A DNA stretch of 64,000 nucleotides from Aquimarina latercula DSM 2041 (GCF_000430645.1 NZ_AUMK01000003.1:1-64000), one strand, 5' to 3'. Positions 42,439 to 51,570 are shown, numbered from the stretch's first letter. A program made the numbers and translations. The notes: a model not told the origin generated them from the letters alone.

Positions 42439-44019
42439 ATGAAGAAAGTAATTATATGGATGATGTTTTTTATATACATCATTTCAATCAATGCTCAACA
42501 GGATCAAAAGAAGTTTCTTACCGCAAAACAAATATCAGATTTGTATGATAAGATGATTTCTGAAATCGAATATGTTGATGCAGAATCGATAGAGGTAAGA
42601 AATAAAACAAAACAGGTTAATTGGGATCAATACAAGGCCTATCATAAAAAACAGTTTGGGAAAGCCGATGGTTATAAAAGTTTAAGAAAGAAATTTCTTG
42701 ATTTCGGGAAAGGATTTACTAGTGGGCATTCTTATTTTCAGTTTAGCTATCCAATAGAAAAGCAAAAAAAGGATAAGTTAGAGAGTTCCATTAAAATTGG
42801 ATTTACATATCCAGAAATGGTGTTTTTTGATATAGAGTCTAAAAAAACAATCTCAAAAATTAATGATGTATCTCTCAAAGATGTTTTTGAACATTTTGTA
42901 AACTATGAAACCAGAGCAAATGGAATAGGAACTTGTCAGTCTAGTTTTAAATATAGATTTGAGCACGGTGTGTTAAAAGTAAAAGGTGATCTTCCAAAGC
43001 AAATAACTTTTGAAGATGGCAGTCAAAAAGAAGTGACTTATACTATTGATAAGGATGCAGAATCCTCTTATGATCTTTATATGAAGAGGATTGATCTTAA
43101 TGAATATCAAGATTGGCAATTAATAGAAAAAGGTTACAAAACAGCTTTACTTATTAGAGATAGTATAGCTTTAGTCAAAATTAAAAACTTTGCTTATAAG
43201 AATGGTGATAATGATTTAAGATGCACAACTGCCGTAGGTGATTCTACAGTATGTAGTGATATTGTAAAAATCAGAAATGGTTTAAAATCAGTTGAAAACG
43301 ATATAAATTACGTAATTTTTGATGTCCAGAGTAATCCTGGTGGAAATGAAAATTCATCATTTCTTGCAGAGTTTTGTCCATCTGAATTTAAAGATTTAAG
43401 AGTACAGTATAAAAAAACAGCGATTCTAGAAGACAATGATCTTAGAACAGAATTATCATATGGTTTTCCGGGAGCAAATGGATGGTTTGAAGAAATTTCG
43501 GAAAATGGGATTTATGAAAAAACTAAAAATGGAAGTTTTTTACCACCAAGAGGAGACTTCTGTCGAGGTGGAAATAAGTGCGAGCTGGAATATATTGAAC
43601 CTAATGAAACCGCTAAGCGGAAAGTAAAAAAAATAATAGTTTTAGTTAATGAAAGAACTGCAAGCTCAGCAGATGATTTTGTGTATAGAATGAAAGAATA
43701 TAGTAATGCTACTATTGTGGGGCAACCACAATCCGCAGACCTAACATTTGCTCTGATTGGGATTGTTTTTTATGTAGACAACCAAGGTAATATAAAGAAA
43801 ATGTACACAGGTAATAATCAAAGAAATTATGATGTTCCAGGAACAGAACTCTTTCAGTTTTCCATACCCTATTCTAGAACAGTGAATAAAAACGGAGAAA
43901 TGCTTCAAGGGAATCCACTTAAACCTGATTTGTTAGTTAAAATAACTAAAGATAATTTTGAAAATCGAGAACGTATCGTGTTAAATAAAGCTATAGAAGA
44001 GTTTGTTACCAAAGATTAG
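42439..44019 (+). CDS. Secreted S41-family peptidase, larger form
   Basis: 526 residues with a signal peptide (MKKVIIWMMFFIYIISINAQ). The protease core has YVIFDVQSNPGGNENSSF and the nucleophile region LVNERTASSADDFVYRM (Ser in TASSADD), the pattern of tail-specific proteases. A Cys-containing stretch (GDFCRGGNKCELEY) may form a disulfide. The N-terminal half includes a substrate-recognition region but no clear PDZ. It ends the cluster and is followed by a strong terminator. Confidence 0.85.
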   Translation: MKKVIIWMMFFIYIISINAQQDQKKFLTAKQISDLYDKMISEIEYVDAESIEVRNKTKQVNWDQYKAYHKKQFGKADGYKSLRKKFLDFGKGFTSGHSYFQFSYPIEKQKKDKLESSIKIGFTYPEMVFFDIESKKTISKINDVSLKDVFEHFVNYETRANGIGTCQSSFKYRFEHGVLKVKGDLPKQITFEDGSQKEVTYTIDKDAESSYDLYMKRIDLNEYQDWQLIEKGYKTALLIRDSIALVKIKNFAYKNGDNDLRCTTAVGDSTVCSDIVKIRNGLKSVENDINYVIFDVQSNPGGNENSSFLAEFCPSEFKDLRVQYKKTAILEDNDLRTELSYGFPGANGWFEEISENGIYEKTKNGSFLPPRGDFCRGGNKCELEYIEPNETAKRKVKKIIVLVNERTASSADDFVYRMKEYSNATIVGQPQSADLTFALIGIVFYVDNQGNIKKMYTGNNQRNYDVPGTELFQFSIPYSRTVNKNGEMLQGNPLKPDLLVKITKDNFENRERIVLNKAIEEFVTKD

Positions 44020-44041
44020 AATTAAGTAATTTCAAAAACAT

Positions 44042-44079
44042 AAAATGAGTCTTATCGATGATGATAAGGCTCATTTTTT
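44042..44079. terminator. Bidirectional terminator overlapping the end of rlmH
   Basis: A 15-bp stem (44042-44056 with 44063-44077, one G-T wobble) with a GATGAT loop, flanked by A and T runs. It serves both the S41 protease gene and the convergent rlmH; the last codons and the stop of rlmH lie inside the stem. Confidence 0.85.
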
Positions 44080-44525
44080 AGAATAGTAAATCCTCTATAT
44101 AACTGTTCTATAAAAAATAAGCGAATCATCTGATGCGAAAACGTCATTTTAGATAATGAAAGTTTACCATTGGCTCTATTATATACTTCCGGACTAAAAC
44201 CATATGGACCACCAATGACAAAAATCAATTGTTTAATACCACTATTCATATGTTTCTGTAAAAGTTGAGAAAAACCTACAGAGTCATATTGCTTTCCATT
44301 TTCATCTAATAGGATTAAAACATCAGAAGTAACCGTCTTGCTTAAGATGAGTTTTCCTTCTTTATCCTTTTGTTGTCCTTCACTAAGGTTTTTAGAGTTT
44401 TTTATATCAGGTATAATTTCAAAAGTAAATTTAATATAAAACCCTAATCTTTTTGTGTATTCGGAGATAAGATCTTGTAGTTGTTTATGATCTGTTTTAC
44501 CAATTGCAATTAATTTAATAGTCAT
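44052..44525 (-). CDS. rlmH: 23S rRNA pseudouridine-1915 N3-methyltransferase RlmH
   Basis: 157 residues from the ATG at 44525 (MTIKLIAIGKTD), exactly the family's usual length; a longer open frame exists to 44573 but runs through repeat-like sequence. SPOUT-fold motifs: LLDENGKQYDSVGFSQ, IFVIGGPYGFS and the C-terminal HQMIRLFFIEQLYRGFTI..YHHR knot region. It methylates pseudouridine 1915 in helix 69 of 23S rRNA. It is transcribed away from nadC. Confidence 0.95.
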   Translation of the reverse strand: MTIKLIAIGKTDHKQLQDLISEYTKRLGFYIKFTFEIIPDIKNSKNLSEGQQKDKEGKLILSKTVTSDVLILLDENGKQYDSVGFSQLLQKHMNSGIKQLIFVIGGPYGFSPEVYNRANGKLSLSKMTFSHQMIRLFFIEQLYRGFTILKNEPYHHR

Positions 44526-44543
44526 AGATATAGTTTCTTTATT

Positions 44544-44578
44544 GACTTTGTACTTCCAACTTCGTACTTCCAACTTCT
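44544..44578. repeat. Heptanucleotide repeat patch
   Basis: GACTTTG, TACTTCC, AACTTCG, TACTTCC, AACTTCT: five in-phase 7-nt units in the 5' region of rlmH. The composition differs from the RHS-locus arrays but the period is the same. Confidence 0.6.
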
Positions 44579-44609
44579 TTTCCTACTTTAGCAAAAATAA
44601 CCATTCAAT

Positions 44610-45467
44610 ATGATTACAAAAGCTCAATTTGATACAGAAATTGAATTAATAATAGCCAATGCCATACGAGAGGATGTAGGTGATGGAGATCATAGCTCTT
44701 TAGCATGTATTCCGGATACAGCAACTGGCAAAGCTAAATTGTTAGTAAAGGATGAAGGAATATTAGCAGGTGTCGATTTTGCTAAGAAAGTATTTAATTA
44801 TGTCGACCCTAAAATGGAAGTTGAGGTAAAAATAGAAGATGGATCCGAAGTTGAGTATGGAGATATAGCCTTTTATGTTTCAGGAAGTTCTCAGTCTATC
44901 CTTAAGGCAGAACGATTGGTTCTTAATGCTATGCAAAGAATGAGTGCTATAGCTACTAAAACACATCAGTTTGTACAGTTATTAGAAGGAACAGGAACCA
45001 AAATTCTGGATACTAGAAAAACAACACCAGGAATTAGAGCTTTAGAAAAATGGGCTGTAAAAATAGGTGGAGGAGAAAATCATAGATTTGCGCTGTATGA
45101 TATGATCATGCTTAAAGATAATCATATCGATTTTGCTGGTGGAATTACAAAAGCAATAGATAAAACAAAAAAATATTTAGCTGATACAAATAAGGATCTT
45201 AAAATAATTGTAGAAGCTCGAAATCTCGATGAGATTAAAGAGATTCTTAAAACCCCAGGAGTTTATAGAATTTTGATCGATAACTTTAATTATGATGATA
45301 CCAGAAAAGCTGTAGAGCTTATTGGAGATACTTGCCTTACCGAATCTAGTGGTGGGATAAATGAAAAAACAGTTCGTAAATATGCTGAATGTGGCGTAAA
45401 TTATATTAGTAGTGGAGCTTTAACCCATTCTGTTTATAATCTTGATTTGAGTTTGAAAGCGGTATAA
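44610..45467 (+). CDS. nadC: Nicotinate-nucleotide pyrophosphorylase (carboxylating)
   Basis: 285 residues. DTRKTTPGIRALEKWAVKIGGGENHRFALYDM..KDNH, split over the active site, and the early REDVGDGDHSS block are diagnostic for quinolinate phosphoribosyltransferase. It converts quinolinate and PRPP to nicotinate mononucleotide, carbon dioxide and PPi in de novo NAD synthesis. The C-terminal IYISSGALTHSV-type motif (here NYISSGALTHSV) closes the barrel. The YihY-like gene follows after 3 bp. Confidence 0.95.
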   Translation: MITKAQFDTEIELIIANAIREDVGDGDHSSLACIPDTATGKAKLLVKDEGILAGVDFAKKVFNYVDPKMEVEVKIEDGSEVEYGDIAFYVSGSSQSILKAERLVLNAMQRMSAIATKTHQFVQLLEGTGTKILDTRKTTPGIRALEKWAVKIGGGENHRFALYDMIMLKDNHIDFAGGITKAIDKTKKYLADTNKDLKIIVEARNLDEIKEILKTPGVYRILIDNFNYDDTRKAVELIGDTCLTESSGGINEKTVRKYAECGVNYISSGALTHSVYNLDLSLKAV

Positions 45468-45470
45468 TAT

Positions 45471-46388
45471 ATGTCAAAAGCAGTTGAAGATAAACTAAAT
45501 AAAATTCCGATTATTAATATTCTAGTTAAGATCGGTAAAAAAGTTATTCTTCCCGGTTTCGAAGGTCTTTCTGTGTATGATTTGGTAGAGATTTATACTA
45601 TTGGAATTGTAAAAGGAACGTTTTCTGCTAGAGCGAGTGCCATTTCATGGAGCTTTTTTCTATCTCTTTTTCCTTTTTTACTTTTTCTTTTAAATCTAAT
45701 ACCAATTATCCAAATAGATGGTTTCCAAGAAAATTTCTTCGAATTTATAACTTCTGCATTACCTAATCAGTCTAAATTATTCTTTGAAGAGATATACACT
45801 GATATTTCTGCTAATCCTAGAACAGGTTTGTTATCTACAGTTTTTATATTGTCATTGTTCTTAATGACTAATGGGATAAATGCTGTGTTTTCTGGGTTTG
45901 AATATTCGTATCACGTAACATTGAATAGAAATTTTGTAAAGCAGTATATAGTGGCTCTAGGGGTATCTTTGATCGTGGCATCATTGTTGCTTATTACCGT
46001 AATAGTAACACTATATTTTAGTTATTTGTTAGAAGATCTTAAGGAGATGGGAGTAATGGATAATACGGTTTTCTGGCTGCAATTTGGTAAATATGGATTG
46101 TTTGTCTTGATGATTTTTCTTGTAGTAGCGACGTTGTTTTATTTTGGAACAACGGAAGGAAAAATGAATAGATTCTTTTCTCCTGGAGCATTTATGACTA
46201 CAGTATTGATCATGGTAACAACCTATTTATTTGGAGTATATATAGATAATTTTTCTAACTATAATAAATTATACGGTTCAATAGGTGCTATGCTGATTCT
46301 AATGGTATATATATGGCTTAATGCTAATTTACTTCTGTTAGGTTTTGAATTAAATGCTTCACTTATTAAATTGAAGAAGAATTTTTAA
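45471..46388 (+). CDS. YihY/BrkB family membrane protein
   Basis: 305 residues with about six TM helices. ARASAISWSFFLSLFPFLLFL, LFLMTNGINAVFSGFEYSYH and ..SIGAMLILMVYIWLNANLLLLGFELNA are the family blocks (each shown in part). An inner-membrane protein; once called RNase BN by mistake, its true function is unsettled. It overlaps no gene but is 3 bp after nadC, a pairing common in Flavobacteria. Confidence 0.92.
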   Translation: MSKAVEDKLNKIPIINILVKIGKKVILPGFEGLSVYDLVEIYTIGIVKGTFSARASAISWSFFLSLFPFLLFLLNLIPIIQIDGFQENFFEFITSALPNQSKLFFEEIYTDISANPRTGLLSTVFILSLFLMTNGINAVFSGFEYSYHVTLNRNFVKQYIVALGVSLIVASLLLITVIVTLYFSYLLEDLKEMGVMDNTVFWLQFGKYGLFVLMIFLVVATLFYFGTTEGKMNRFFSPGAFMTTVLIMVTTYLFGVYIDNFSNYNKLYGSIGAMLILMVYIWLNANLLLLGFELNASLIKLKKNF

Positions 46389-46424
46389 TATTTTAGCAAC
46401 ATACAAACATTTAATTTAACAAAA

Positions 46425-46988
46425 ATGAAAAAACTAAGCTTATTATTTATTCTTTTAGCAATTGTAGGAACTAGTCAAGCTCAGGTTCAAGTTGGGGATG
46501 CTACGTTACCAAATACGGTAACTTTTAGCGGAGAAGATTTGACGATTAATGGAGCAGGTATGAGAGAGAAGTTCTTTTTTGATATCTATGCTGGAGGGTT
46601 GTATCTAAAGAAAAAAAGTACAAGTGCTAGTGCGATTGCTGCTGCAGATGAAACAATGGCAATAAAATTGCATATATTATCTGGTATGATGTCTAGAAGC
46701 AAAATGGAATCTGCGCTTAGAGATGGTTTTAAAAAATCTACAAAAGGTAATACGACTTCTTTAGACAAAAGAATAAACACTTTTGTTGGATTTATTAAAG
46801 ATGAAATAGAAGAGGGACAAATCTATGATATTGTATATGAGAAAGGTAAAGGAAGTGTAATTTATAAAGATGGAGTAGAGAAAGGGTATGTAGAAGGATT
46901 AGACTTTAAAAAAGCCTTATTTAACATATGGATTGGAAATAATCCTGCAGATAAAGGTTTAAAAAATGAAATGTTAGGTGCTTTTTAG
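46425..46988 (+). CDS. Secreted chalcone isomerase-fold protein (paralog 1)
   Basis: 187 residues with a signal peptide (MKKLSLLFILLAIVGTSQAQ). VGDATLPNTVTF, LTINGAGMREKFFFDIYAGGLYL and the ending KKALFNIWIGNNPADKGL match the bacterial chalcone-isomerase-like family (related to plant fatty-acid-binding CHI-fold proteins). These bacterial forms are periplasmic and usually lack proven enzymatic activity; they may bind lipids. Two close relatives follow within 2 kb, so this is a local family. It is preceded by its own short leader after the YihY-like gene. Confidence 0.8.
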   Translation: MKKLSLLFILLAIVGTSQAQVQVGDATLPNTVTFSGEDLTINGAGMREKFFFDIYAGGLYLKKKSTSASAIAAADETMAIKLHILSGMMSRSKMESALRDGFKKSTKGNTTSLDKRINTFVGFIKDEIEEGQIYDIVYEKGKGSVIYKDGVEKGYVEGLDFKKALFNIWIGNNPADKGLKNEMLGAF

Positions 46989-47071
46989 GATAAAAAGTAT
47001 TGTTTTAGCGTTGAAATACACAATTTAACGTTTTTTTTCTGTTTTTACTATGCGCGCATAATAAATTTTAT

Positions 47072-47079
47072 TACTTTTG
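47072..47079 (+). promoter_or_regulatory. Candidate -7 box for chalcone isomerase-fold paralog 2
   Basis: TACTTTTG matches TAnnTTTG and lies 55 bp before the start codon. No -33 TTTG at the right distance. Confidence 0.35.
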
Positions 47080-47133
47080 TGTAATAAGGAAAAATTTTAA
47101 TACTAATACACCCCAGATAAAACTTTAACAAAG

Positions 47134-47697
47134 ATGAAAAAAATTACTTTACTAATCGTAGCACTTATTTCTTTAACAACTGCTACGGCACAAATCAGAG
47201 TAGGTAAAGCTGTATTGCCTTACGAAGAAAACTTTGGTGAAACAGATCTTAAGTTAAATGGAGCTGGGATGCGAGAAATGTTATGGATTGACTTATACGC
47301 AGGCGGACTTTATTTACAGAAAAAGAGTAAAGACCCAAGAGCTATCTTAGATGCAAATGAAACAATGGCTATAAAATTAAATATAGTATCTGGTTTTGTA
47401 ACTCAGAAGAAAATGATTAAAGCGGTTCAAGACGGTTTTAAGAAAGCAACTTTTGGTAATACAAAAGCGTTAGATGAAAGAATCAATAAGTTTATTAAAT
47501 TTTTTAATGAGCCTATTGTTAAAAATGATATTTTTGATATCGTATATATAAAAGATAAAGGAGTACAGGCTTTTAAGAATGGAAAAGAGCTTGGGGTGAT
47601 AGAAGGAAGAGACTTTAAATATGCTTTATTTAAGATATGGTTAGGTGATGAACCGGCTAGTGAAGGAATTAAGAATGGAATGTTAGGACTTCAGTAG
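47134..47697 (+). CDS. Secreted chalcone isomerase-fold protein (paralog 2)
   Basis: 187 residues with a signal peptide (MKKITLLIVALISLTTATAQ). IRVGKAVLPYEENFG, LKLNGAGMREMLWIDLYAGGLYL, NETMAIKLNIVSGFV and the end FKYALFKIWLGDEPASEGIKNG parallel both neighbours. It is closer in the tail to paralog 3 (same KYALFKIWLGDEPA string) than to paralog 1. Lipid binding is a family-level possibility, not a demonstrated function. A perfect hairpin terminator follows. Confidence 0.8.
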   Translation: MKKITLLIVALISLTTATAQIRVGKAVLPYEENFGETDLKLNGAGMREMLWIDLYAGGLYLQKKSKDPRAILDANETMAIKLNIVSGFVTQKKMIKAVQDGFKKATFGNTKALDERINKFIKFFNEPIVKNDIFDIVYIKDKGVQAFKNGKELGVIEGRDFKYALFKIWLGDEPASEGIKNGMLGLQ

Positions 47698-47720
47698 TCT
47701 ACTATTTTATAAAATTATTA

Positions 47721-47754
47721 AAAAGCTATCTGAATTTCAGATAGCTTTTTTTGT
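47721..47754 (+). terminator. Rho-independent terminator
   Basis: AAAAAGCTATCTGAA (47721-47735) pairs with TTTCAGATAGCTTTTT (47736-47751), ending in a T-run. The stem is nearly loop-free, with a tight turn in the middle. Confidence 0.85.
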
Positions 47755-47807
47755 TTTAGCATCATATTCTCTATATTGAACACTTAAGTTTAAAACAGTT
47801 AATTACA

Positions 47808-48236
47808 ATGAATATCTCTAAAGTTCTTATTATAACATTATTACTTCTAACCGGCTTAGTGAATGCTCAAAATGAAATAGTTGGTAAATGGAAGACTATC
47901 GACGATAATACAGGTGAACCAAGGTCGATAGTAGAGATTTATAAAAAAGGAAATAAATTGTTTGGAAGAATCGATCGAATTTTAAAAGAATCGGATCGTA
48001 AGCAATTATGTAAAGAGTGTGAAGGAGATGACTATAATCAGCCAATAGAAGGAATGGTTATTATCAAAGATTTACAAAAGGATGGTGATGAATATGAAGA
48101 TGGTACTATAATGGATCCAGAAAATGGAAAAGTATATAGATGTAAAATCTGGATTGAAGAAAATGATCCTAATACGCTGAATGTTAGAGGGTATATTGCT
48201 TTCTTATTTAGAACTCAAAAATGGATTAAAGCATAA
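47808..48236 (+). CDS. DUF2147 family secreted protein
   Basis: 142 residues with a signal peptide (MNISKVLIITLLLLTGLVNAQ). IVGKWKTIDDNTGEPRSIVEIY, then GRIDRIL, two Cys (CKEC), EYEDGTIMDPENGKVYRCKIW and NVRGYIAFLFRTQKW follow the DUF2147 pattern, a lipocalin-like beta-barrel domain. The CxxC pair and the later Cys may form a disulfide or bind metal. It is inserted between chalcone-isomerase-fold paralogs, and both families have small barrel or cleft folds suited to hydrophobic ligands; a shared pathway is possible but unproven. Confidence 0.85.
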   Translation: MNISKVLIITLLLLTGLVNAQNEIVGKWKTIDDNTGEPRSIVEIYKKGNKLFGRIDRILKESDRKQLCKECEGDDYNQPIEGMVIIKDLQKDGDEYEDGTIMDPENGKVYRCKIWIEENDPNTLNVRGYIAFLFRTQKWIKA

Positions 48237-48342
48237 CCATTTTTAAATCTAAAATTTTATTTAAAGAAAATTTTAACATTTTTTATTGTTAGTTTTTAGA
48301 AAAATACAGAACTAAGTCTTTGTAATAATTAAAAACTAAATC

Positions 48343-48909
48343 ATGAAAAAAATAATTACCCTATCTATCTTATTAGTCGTTACGACTATTACTACTGCTC
48401 AAATAAGAGTAGGAGATGCAGTAATACCTTATAAAGTAAATTTTGAAGGAGAAGAGCTTACACTAAATGGAGCTGGTGTTAGAAAAGTATTAGGAGTAGA
48501 AACATATTCTGGAGGATTGTATACGGTTAATAAGTATACCGATGATAGAAAAGTTTTGGATGCAGATGAAAGTATGTCTATTAGATTAGTTATCAATTCT
48601 AAAAAAGTAACTAATAAGAGAATGAAGAAAGTATTTAGAAAAGGTTTTGATGACGCTATGTTTGGTAATACACAGAGCTTAGATGCTAGAATTGATCAGT
48701 TTTTAGAATTGTTTGGAAGTACAACTCAGATTAATGATTTCTTTGATTTAGTTTATATCAAAGGAAAAGGAATAAGAACTTTTAAGAATGGAGAAGAAGT
48801 TGGATATATAGAGGGAAGGGATTTTAAATATGCTTTATTTAAAATATGGTTAGGAGATGAACCAGCTTGCAAACTTATAAAAGGAGGAATGCTTGGACAA
48901 AATGGATAA
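48343..48909 (+). CDS. Secreted chalcone isomerase-fold protein (paralog 3)
   Basis: 188 residues with a signal peptide (MKKIITLSILLVVTTITTAQ). IRVGDAVIPYKVNFEGE, LTLNGAGVRKVLGVETYSGGLYT, the central DDAMFGNTQSLDARIDQF and the ending KYALFKIWLGDEPACKLIKGG align along the full length with the two preceding relatives. The aromatic pair in the 'WIDLYAGGLYL' stretch of paralog 2 is GVETYSGGLYT here, so the pocket may differ. It ends 24 bp before a perfect palindromic terminator. Confidence 0.8.
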   Translation: MKKIITLSILLVVTTITTAQIRVGDAVIPYKVNFEGEELTLNGAGVRKVLGVETYSGGLYTVNKYTDDRKVLDADESMSIRLVINSKKVTNKRMKKVFRKGFDDAMFGNTQSLDARIDQFLELFGSTTQINDFFDLVYIKGKGIRTFKNGEEVGYIEGRDFKYALFKIWLGDEPACKLIKGGMLGQNG

Positions 48910-48932
48910 ATAAGATTTACCCCAAAATAAGC

Positions 48933-48963
48933 AAAAGGCTGATCAATTGATCAGCCTTTTGTT
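48933..48963. terminator. Palindromic bidirectional terminator
   Basis: AAAAGGCTGATCAA (48933-48946) is followed directly by its exact reverse complement (48947-48960), a perfect 28-bp palindrome ending in Ts. It separates the secreted-protein genes from priA. Confidence 0.85.
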
Positions 48964-48985
48964 GTATATAATAAGGGTAAAAATG

Positions 48986-48993
48986 TATTTTTG
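48986..48993 (+). promoter_or_regulatory. Candidate -7 box of priA
   Basis: TATTTTTG (TAnnTTTG) ends 18 bp before the priA ATG at 49012. A TTTG at 48958-48961 lies 24 bases upstream, inside the terminator tail. Confidence 0.45.
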
Positions 48994-49011
48994 TTTGAAT
49001 CAAAAGTATCG

Positions 49012-51465
49012 ATGACGTATTTTATAGATGTAATCCTACCTATTCCTCTTAATAAGGAGTTTACTTATAGTGTTAACGAAAATGAAGCACATTTTTTAAA
49101 GCCAGGAATGAGAGTTGCTGTGCAATTTGGTAAGAGTAAAGTCTATGCTGCTTTAGTTACCAATATACATCAAAAGGCTCCAGAAGTATACGAGGCAAAG
49201 GAAATTGAACATATTTTAGATGAAACTCCAATTGTAACAATAAATCAGCTAGAGCTTTGGTCATGGATTTCTAAGTATTATATGTGTTCAAAAGGAGAGG
49301 TGATGAGAGCAGCTCTACCGAGTGCTTTTTTATTAGAAAGTGAAACAATTATTCTTAGAAACGATAACAGTTCGATTGACGAAAGTGGATTGAAGGATGA
49401 TGAATTCTTGTTGTATGAAGCTTTACAGCATCAAAGTTTACTTCGAATACAAGAAGTAATGGATATAATTGGGAAAAAAAACGTTCTACCTTTAATTAAA
49501 AGATTATTAGAAAAAGAGGTTATTAACGTACAGGAAGAGATTTATGAGCAATATAAGCCTAAGCTTGTAAGATATGTTAGACTAGTATCCGAATATACAA
49601 AAGAGGAAGGTTTACAATCTTTATTGGATTCATTAACTCGTGCTCCAAAACAACGGGATGTATTAATGCATCTATTTATGTTACAAGCCAAAAGTGATAA
49701 ATCAATTAAAGTAAGTGAACTTGTGAAAGCTTCTGGTAGTAACACATCAGTTATTAAGTCGTTAATTAATAAAGAGATATTAGAAGAATATCATAAGCAA
49801 ACAGATAGGGTTCAATATGAATTGGATGCAGTAGCTGTTACTAAAGAATTAAATACATATCAAGAACAAGCATTAACGGATATTAAAGAACATTTTTTAG
49901 AAAAAGATGTTTGCTTGTTTCATGGAGTTACATCTTCTGGAAAAACAGAAGTTTATGTGAAATTGATAGAAGAGCAGTTGCAAAAGCGAAAACAAGTTCT
50001 GTATTTATTACCCGAAATAGCATTAACGACCCAATTGATAAGTAGATTGCAAGAATACTTCGGAGAAAAATTAACGGTATACCATTCAAAATATTCTGTA
50101 AATGAAAGGGTAGAAGCTTGGAACAATGTAAAAGATTCAAAACCTAAAGCTCAGATTGTTATAGGAGCGCGATCTTCAATCTTCTTGCCATTTACTAATC
50201 TAGGTTTGATTATAATAGATGAAGAACACGAGAGCTCATTTAAACAGTATGATCCAGCACCAAGATATCATGCTAGAGATACTGCAGTAGTGTTGTCTAA
50301 TATGTTTAAAGCCAAAGTAGTTTTAGGTTCTGCAACTCCAGCTTTAGAATCGTATTATAATGCAGAACAAGGTAAATATGGTTTAGTGGAGTTAACAAGA
50401 CGTTATGGGAATGTTTTAATGCCAGATATTAACCTTGTAGATTTAAAAACAAAATATAAGAGAAAAGAAATGACGGGGCATTTTAGTGACACTTTGTTAC
50501 TTGCTATTCAAGATGCACTTAAAGAAAAAGAACAAGTCATTTTATTTCAAAATAGAAGAGGATATTCTCCTGTGGTAGAATGTAATACCTGTGGTCATTC
50601 TCCGCAATGCCCTAATTGTGATGTAAGTTTAACATACCATAATTATAGAAATCAATTGCGATGTCATTATTGTGGATATCATATAGCAATGTTACAAAAA
50701 TGCCTTGCGTGTGATAGTCATGAATTAACAACAAAAGGTTTTGGTACAGAGCAGATTGAAAATGAGCTTAAAGAGTTGTTTCCAGAAAATAGTATTGGCA
50801 GAATGGATCAAGATACAACGAGAGGTAAACATGGGTATGAGAAGATTATAAATAAGTTTGAAGATGGAGAGATTGATATTTTGGTGGGGACACAAATGCT
50901 AACTAAAGGATTAGATTTTAGGAATGTAACATTGGTAGGTATTATGAATGCAGATAATCTCCTTAATTTTCCTGATTTTAGAGCTCATGAAAGAAGTTTT
51001 CAATTAATGCAGCAAGTGGCAGGGAGAGCGGGGAGAACAAGTAAGAGAGGAAAAGTATTAATTCAAACTTATAATCCATTTCATCAAATCCTACAGCAGG
51101 TATCTATTAATGACTATTCAGGGATGTATAAAGATCAGATAGAAGAACGCTATCAATATAAATACCCGCCTTTCTATAGAATTATTAAGATTACTGGGCG
51201 GCATAAAGATTATAATAAAGTAAACGAGGCTACTTTGTGGTTAGCGAAATCTCTTGCCATGACTTTTAAAGAAAATGTTTTAGGACCAGAATTTCCTCCA
51301 ATCTCTAGAATCCGAAATCAATACAATAAGAATATTTTAATAAAAATACCTCACGGACAATCTTTAAAAAAGACGAAAGATTTTATAAGTAAGGTACAGA
51401 ATTCTTTTAAGAGTATAAAAGAGTTTTCTGGTGTTAGGATTATAATTAATGTAGATAATTATTAA
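49012..51465 (+). CDS. priA: Primosomal replication restart helicase PriA
   Basis: 817 residues from the ATG at 49012 (MTYFIDVILPIPLNKEFTYSV), chosen over a TTG seven codons upstream that lies inside the promoter box. The N-terminal DNA-binding domain is followed by the helicase: Walker A GVTSSGKTEVY, DEEH box (IIIDEEHESSFKQYDP), GSATPALESYY. Eight cysteines in CNTCGHSPQCPNC..CHYCGYHI..CLAC form the zinc-binding sites, and VAGRAGRTSKRG is motif VI. It reloads the replisome at stalled forks. Confidence 0.96.
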   Translation: MTYFIDVILPIPLNKEFTYSVNENEAHFLKPGMRVAVQFGKSKVYAALVTNIHQKAPEVYEAKEIEHILDETPIVTINQLELWSWISKYYMCSKGEVMRAALPSAFLLESETIILRNDNSSIDESGLKDDEFLLYEALQHQSLLRIQEVMDIIGKKNVLPLIKRLLEKEVINVQEEIYEQYKPKLVRYVRLVSEYTKEEGLQSLLDSLTRAPKQRDVLMHLFMLQAKSDKSIKVSELVKASGSNTSVIKSLINKEILEEYHKQTDRVQYELDAVAVTKELNTYQEQALTDIKEHFLEKDVCLFHGVTSSGKTEVYVKLIEEQLQKRKQVLYLLPEIALTTQLISRLQEYFGEKLTVYHSKYSVNERVEAWNNVKDSKPKAQIVIGARSSIFLPFTNLGLIIIDEEHESSFKQYDPAPRYHARDTAVVLSNMFKAKVVLGSATPALESYYNAEQGKYGLVELTRRYGNVLMPDINLVDLKTKYKRKEMTGHFSDTLLLAIQDALKEKEQVILFQNRRGYSPVVECNTCGHSPQCPNCDVSLTYHNYRNQLRCHYCGYHIAMLQKCLACDSHELTTKGFGTEQIENELKELFPENSIGRMDQDTTRGKHGYEKIINKFEDGEIDILVGTQMLTKGLDFRNVTLVGIMNADNLLNFPDFRAHERSFQLMQQVAGRAGRTSKRGKVLIQTYNPFHQILQQVSINDYSGMYKDQIEERYQYKYPPFYRIIKITGRHKDYNKVNEATLWLAKSLAMTFKENVLGPEFPPISRIRNQYNKNILIKIPHGQSLKKTKDFISKVQNSFKSIKEFSGVRIIINVDNY

Positions 51466-51512
51466 TTATAGGGTCATCTTATATCCGTTAATCAATATAA
51501 TGTCAAAAATAC

Positions 51513-51548
51513 AAAGTCCCACTTATAAGAAAAATGGGACTTTTTATT
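51513..51548. terminator. Bidirectional terminator between priA and the LytTR regulator
   Basis: AAAGTCCCA (51513-51521) pairs with TGGGACTTT (51535-51543); a T-run follows on the plus strand. It serves two convergent genes. Confidence 0.8.
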
Positions 51549-51570
51549 TTGTTTGTTATTAGTAGAATTA

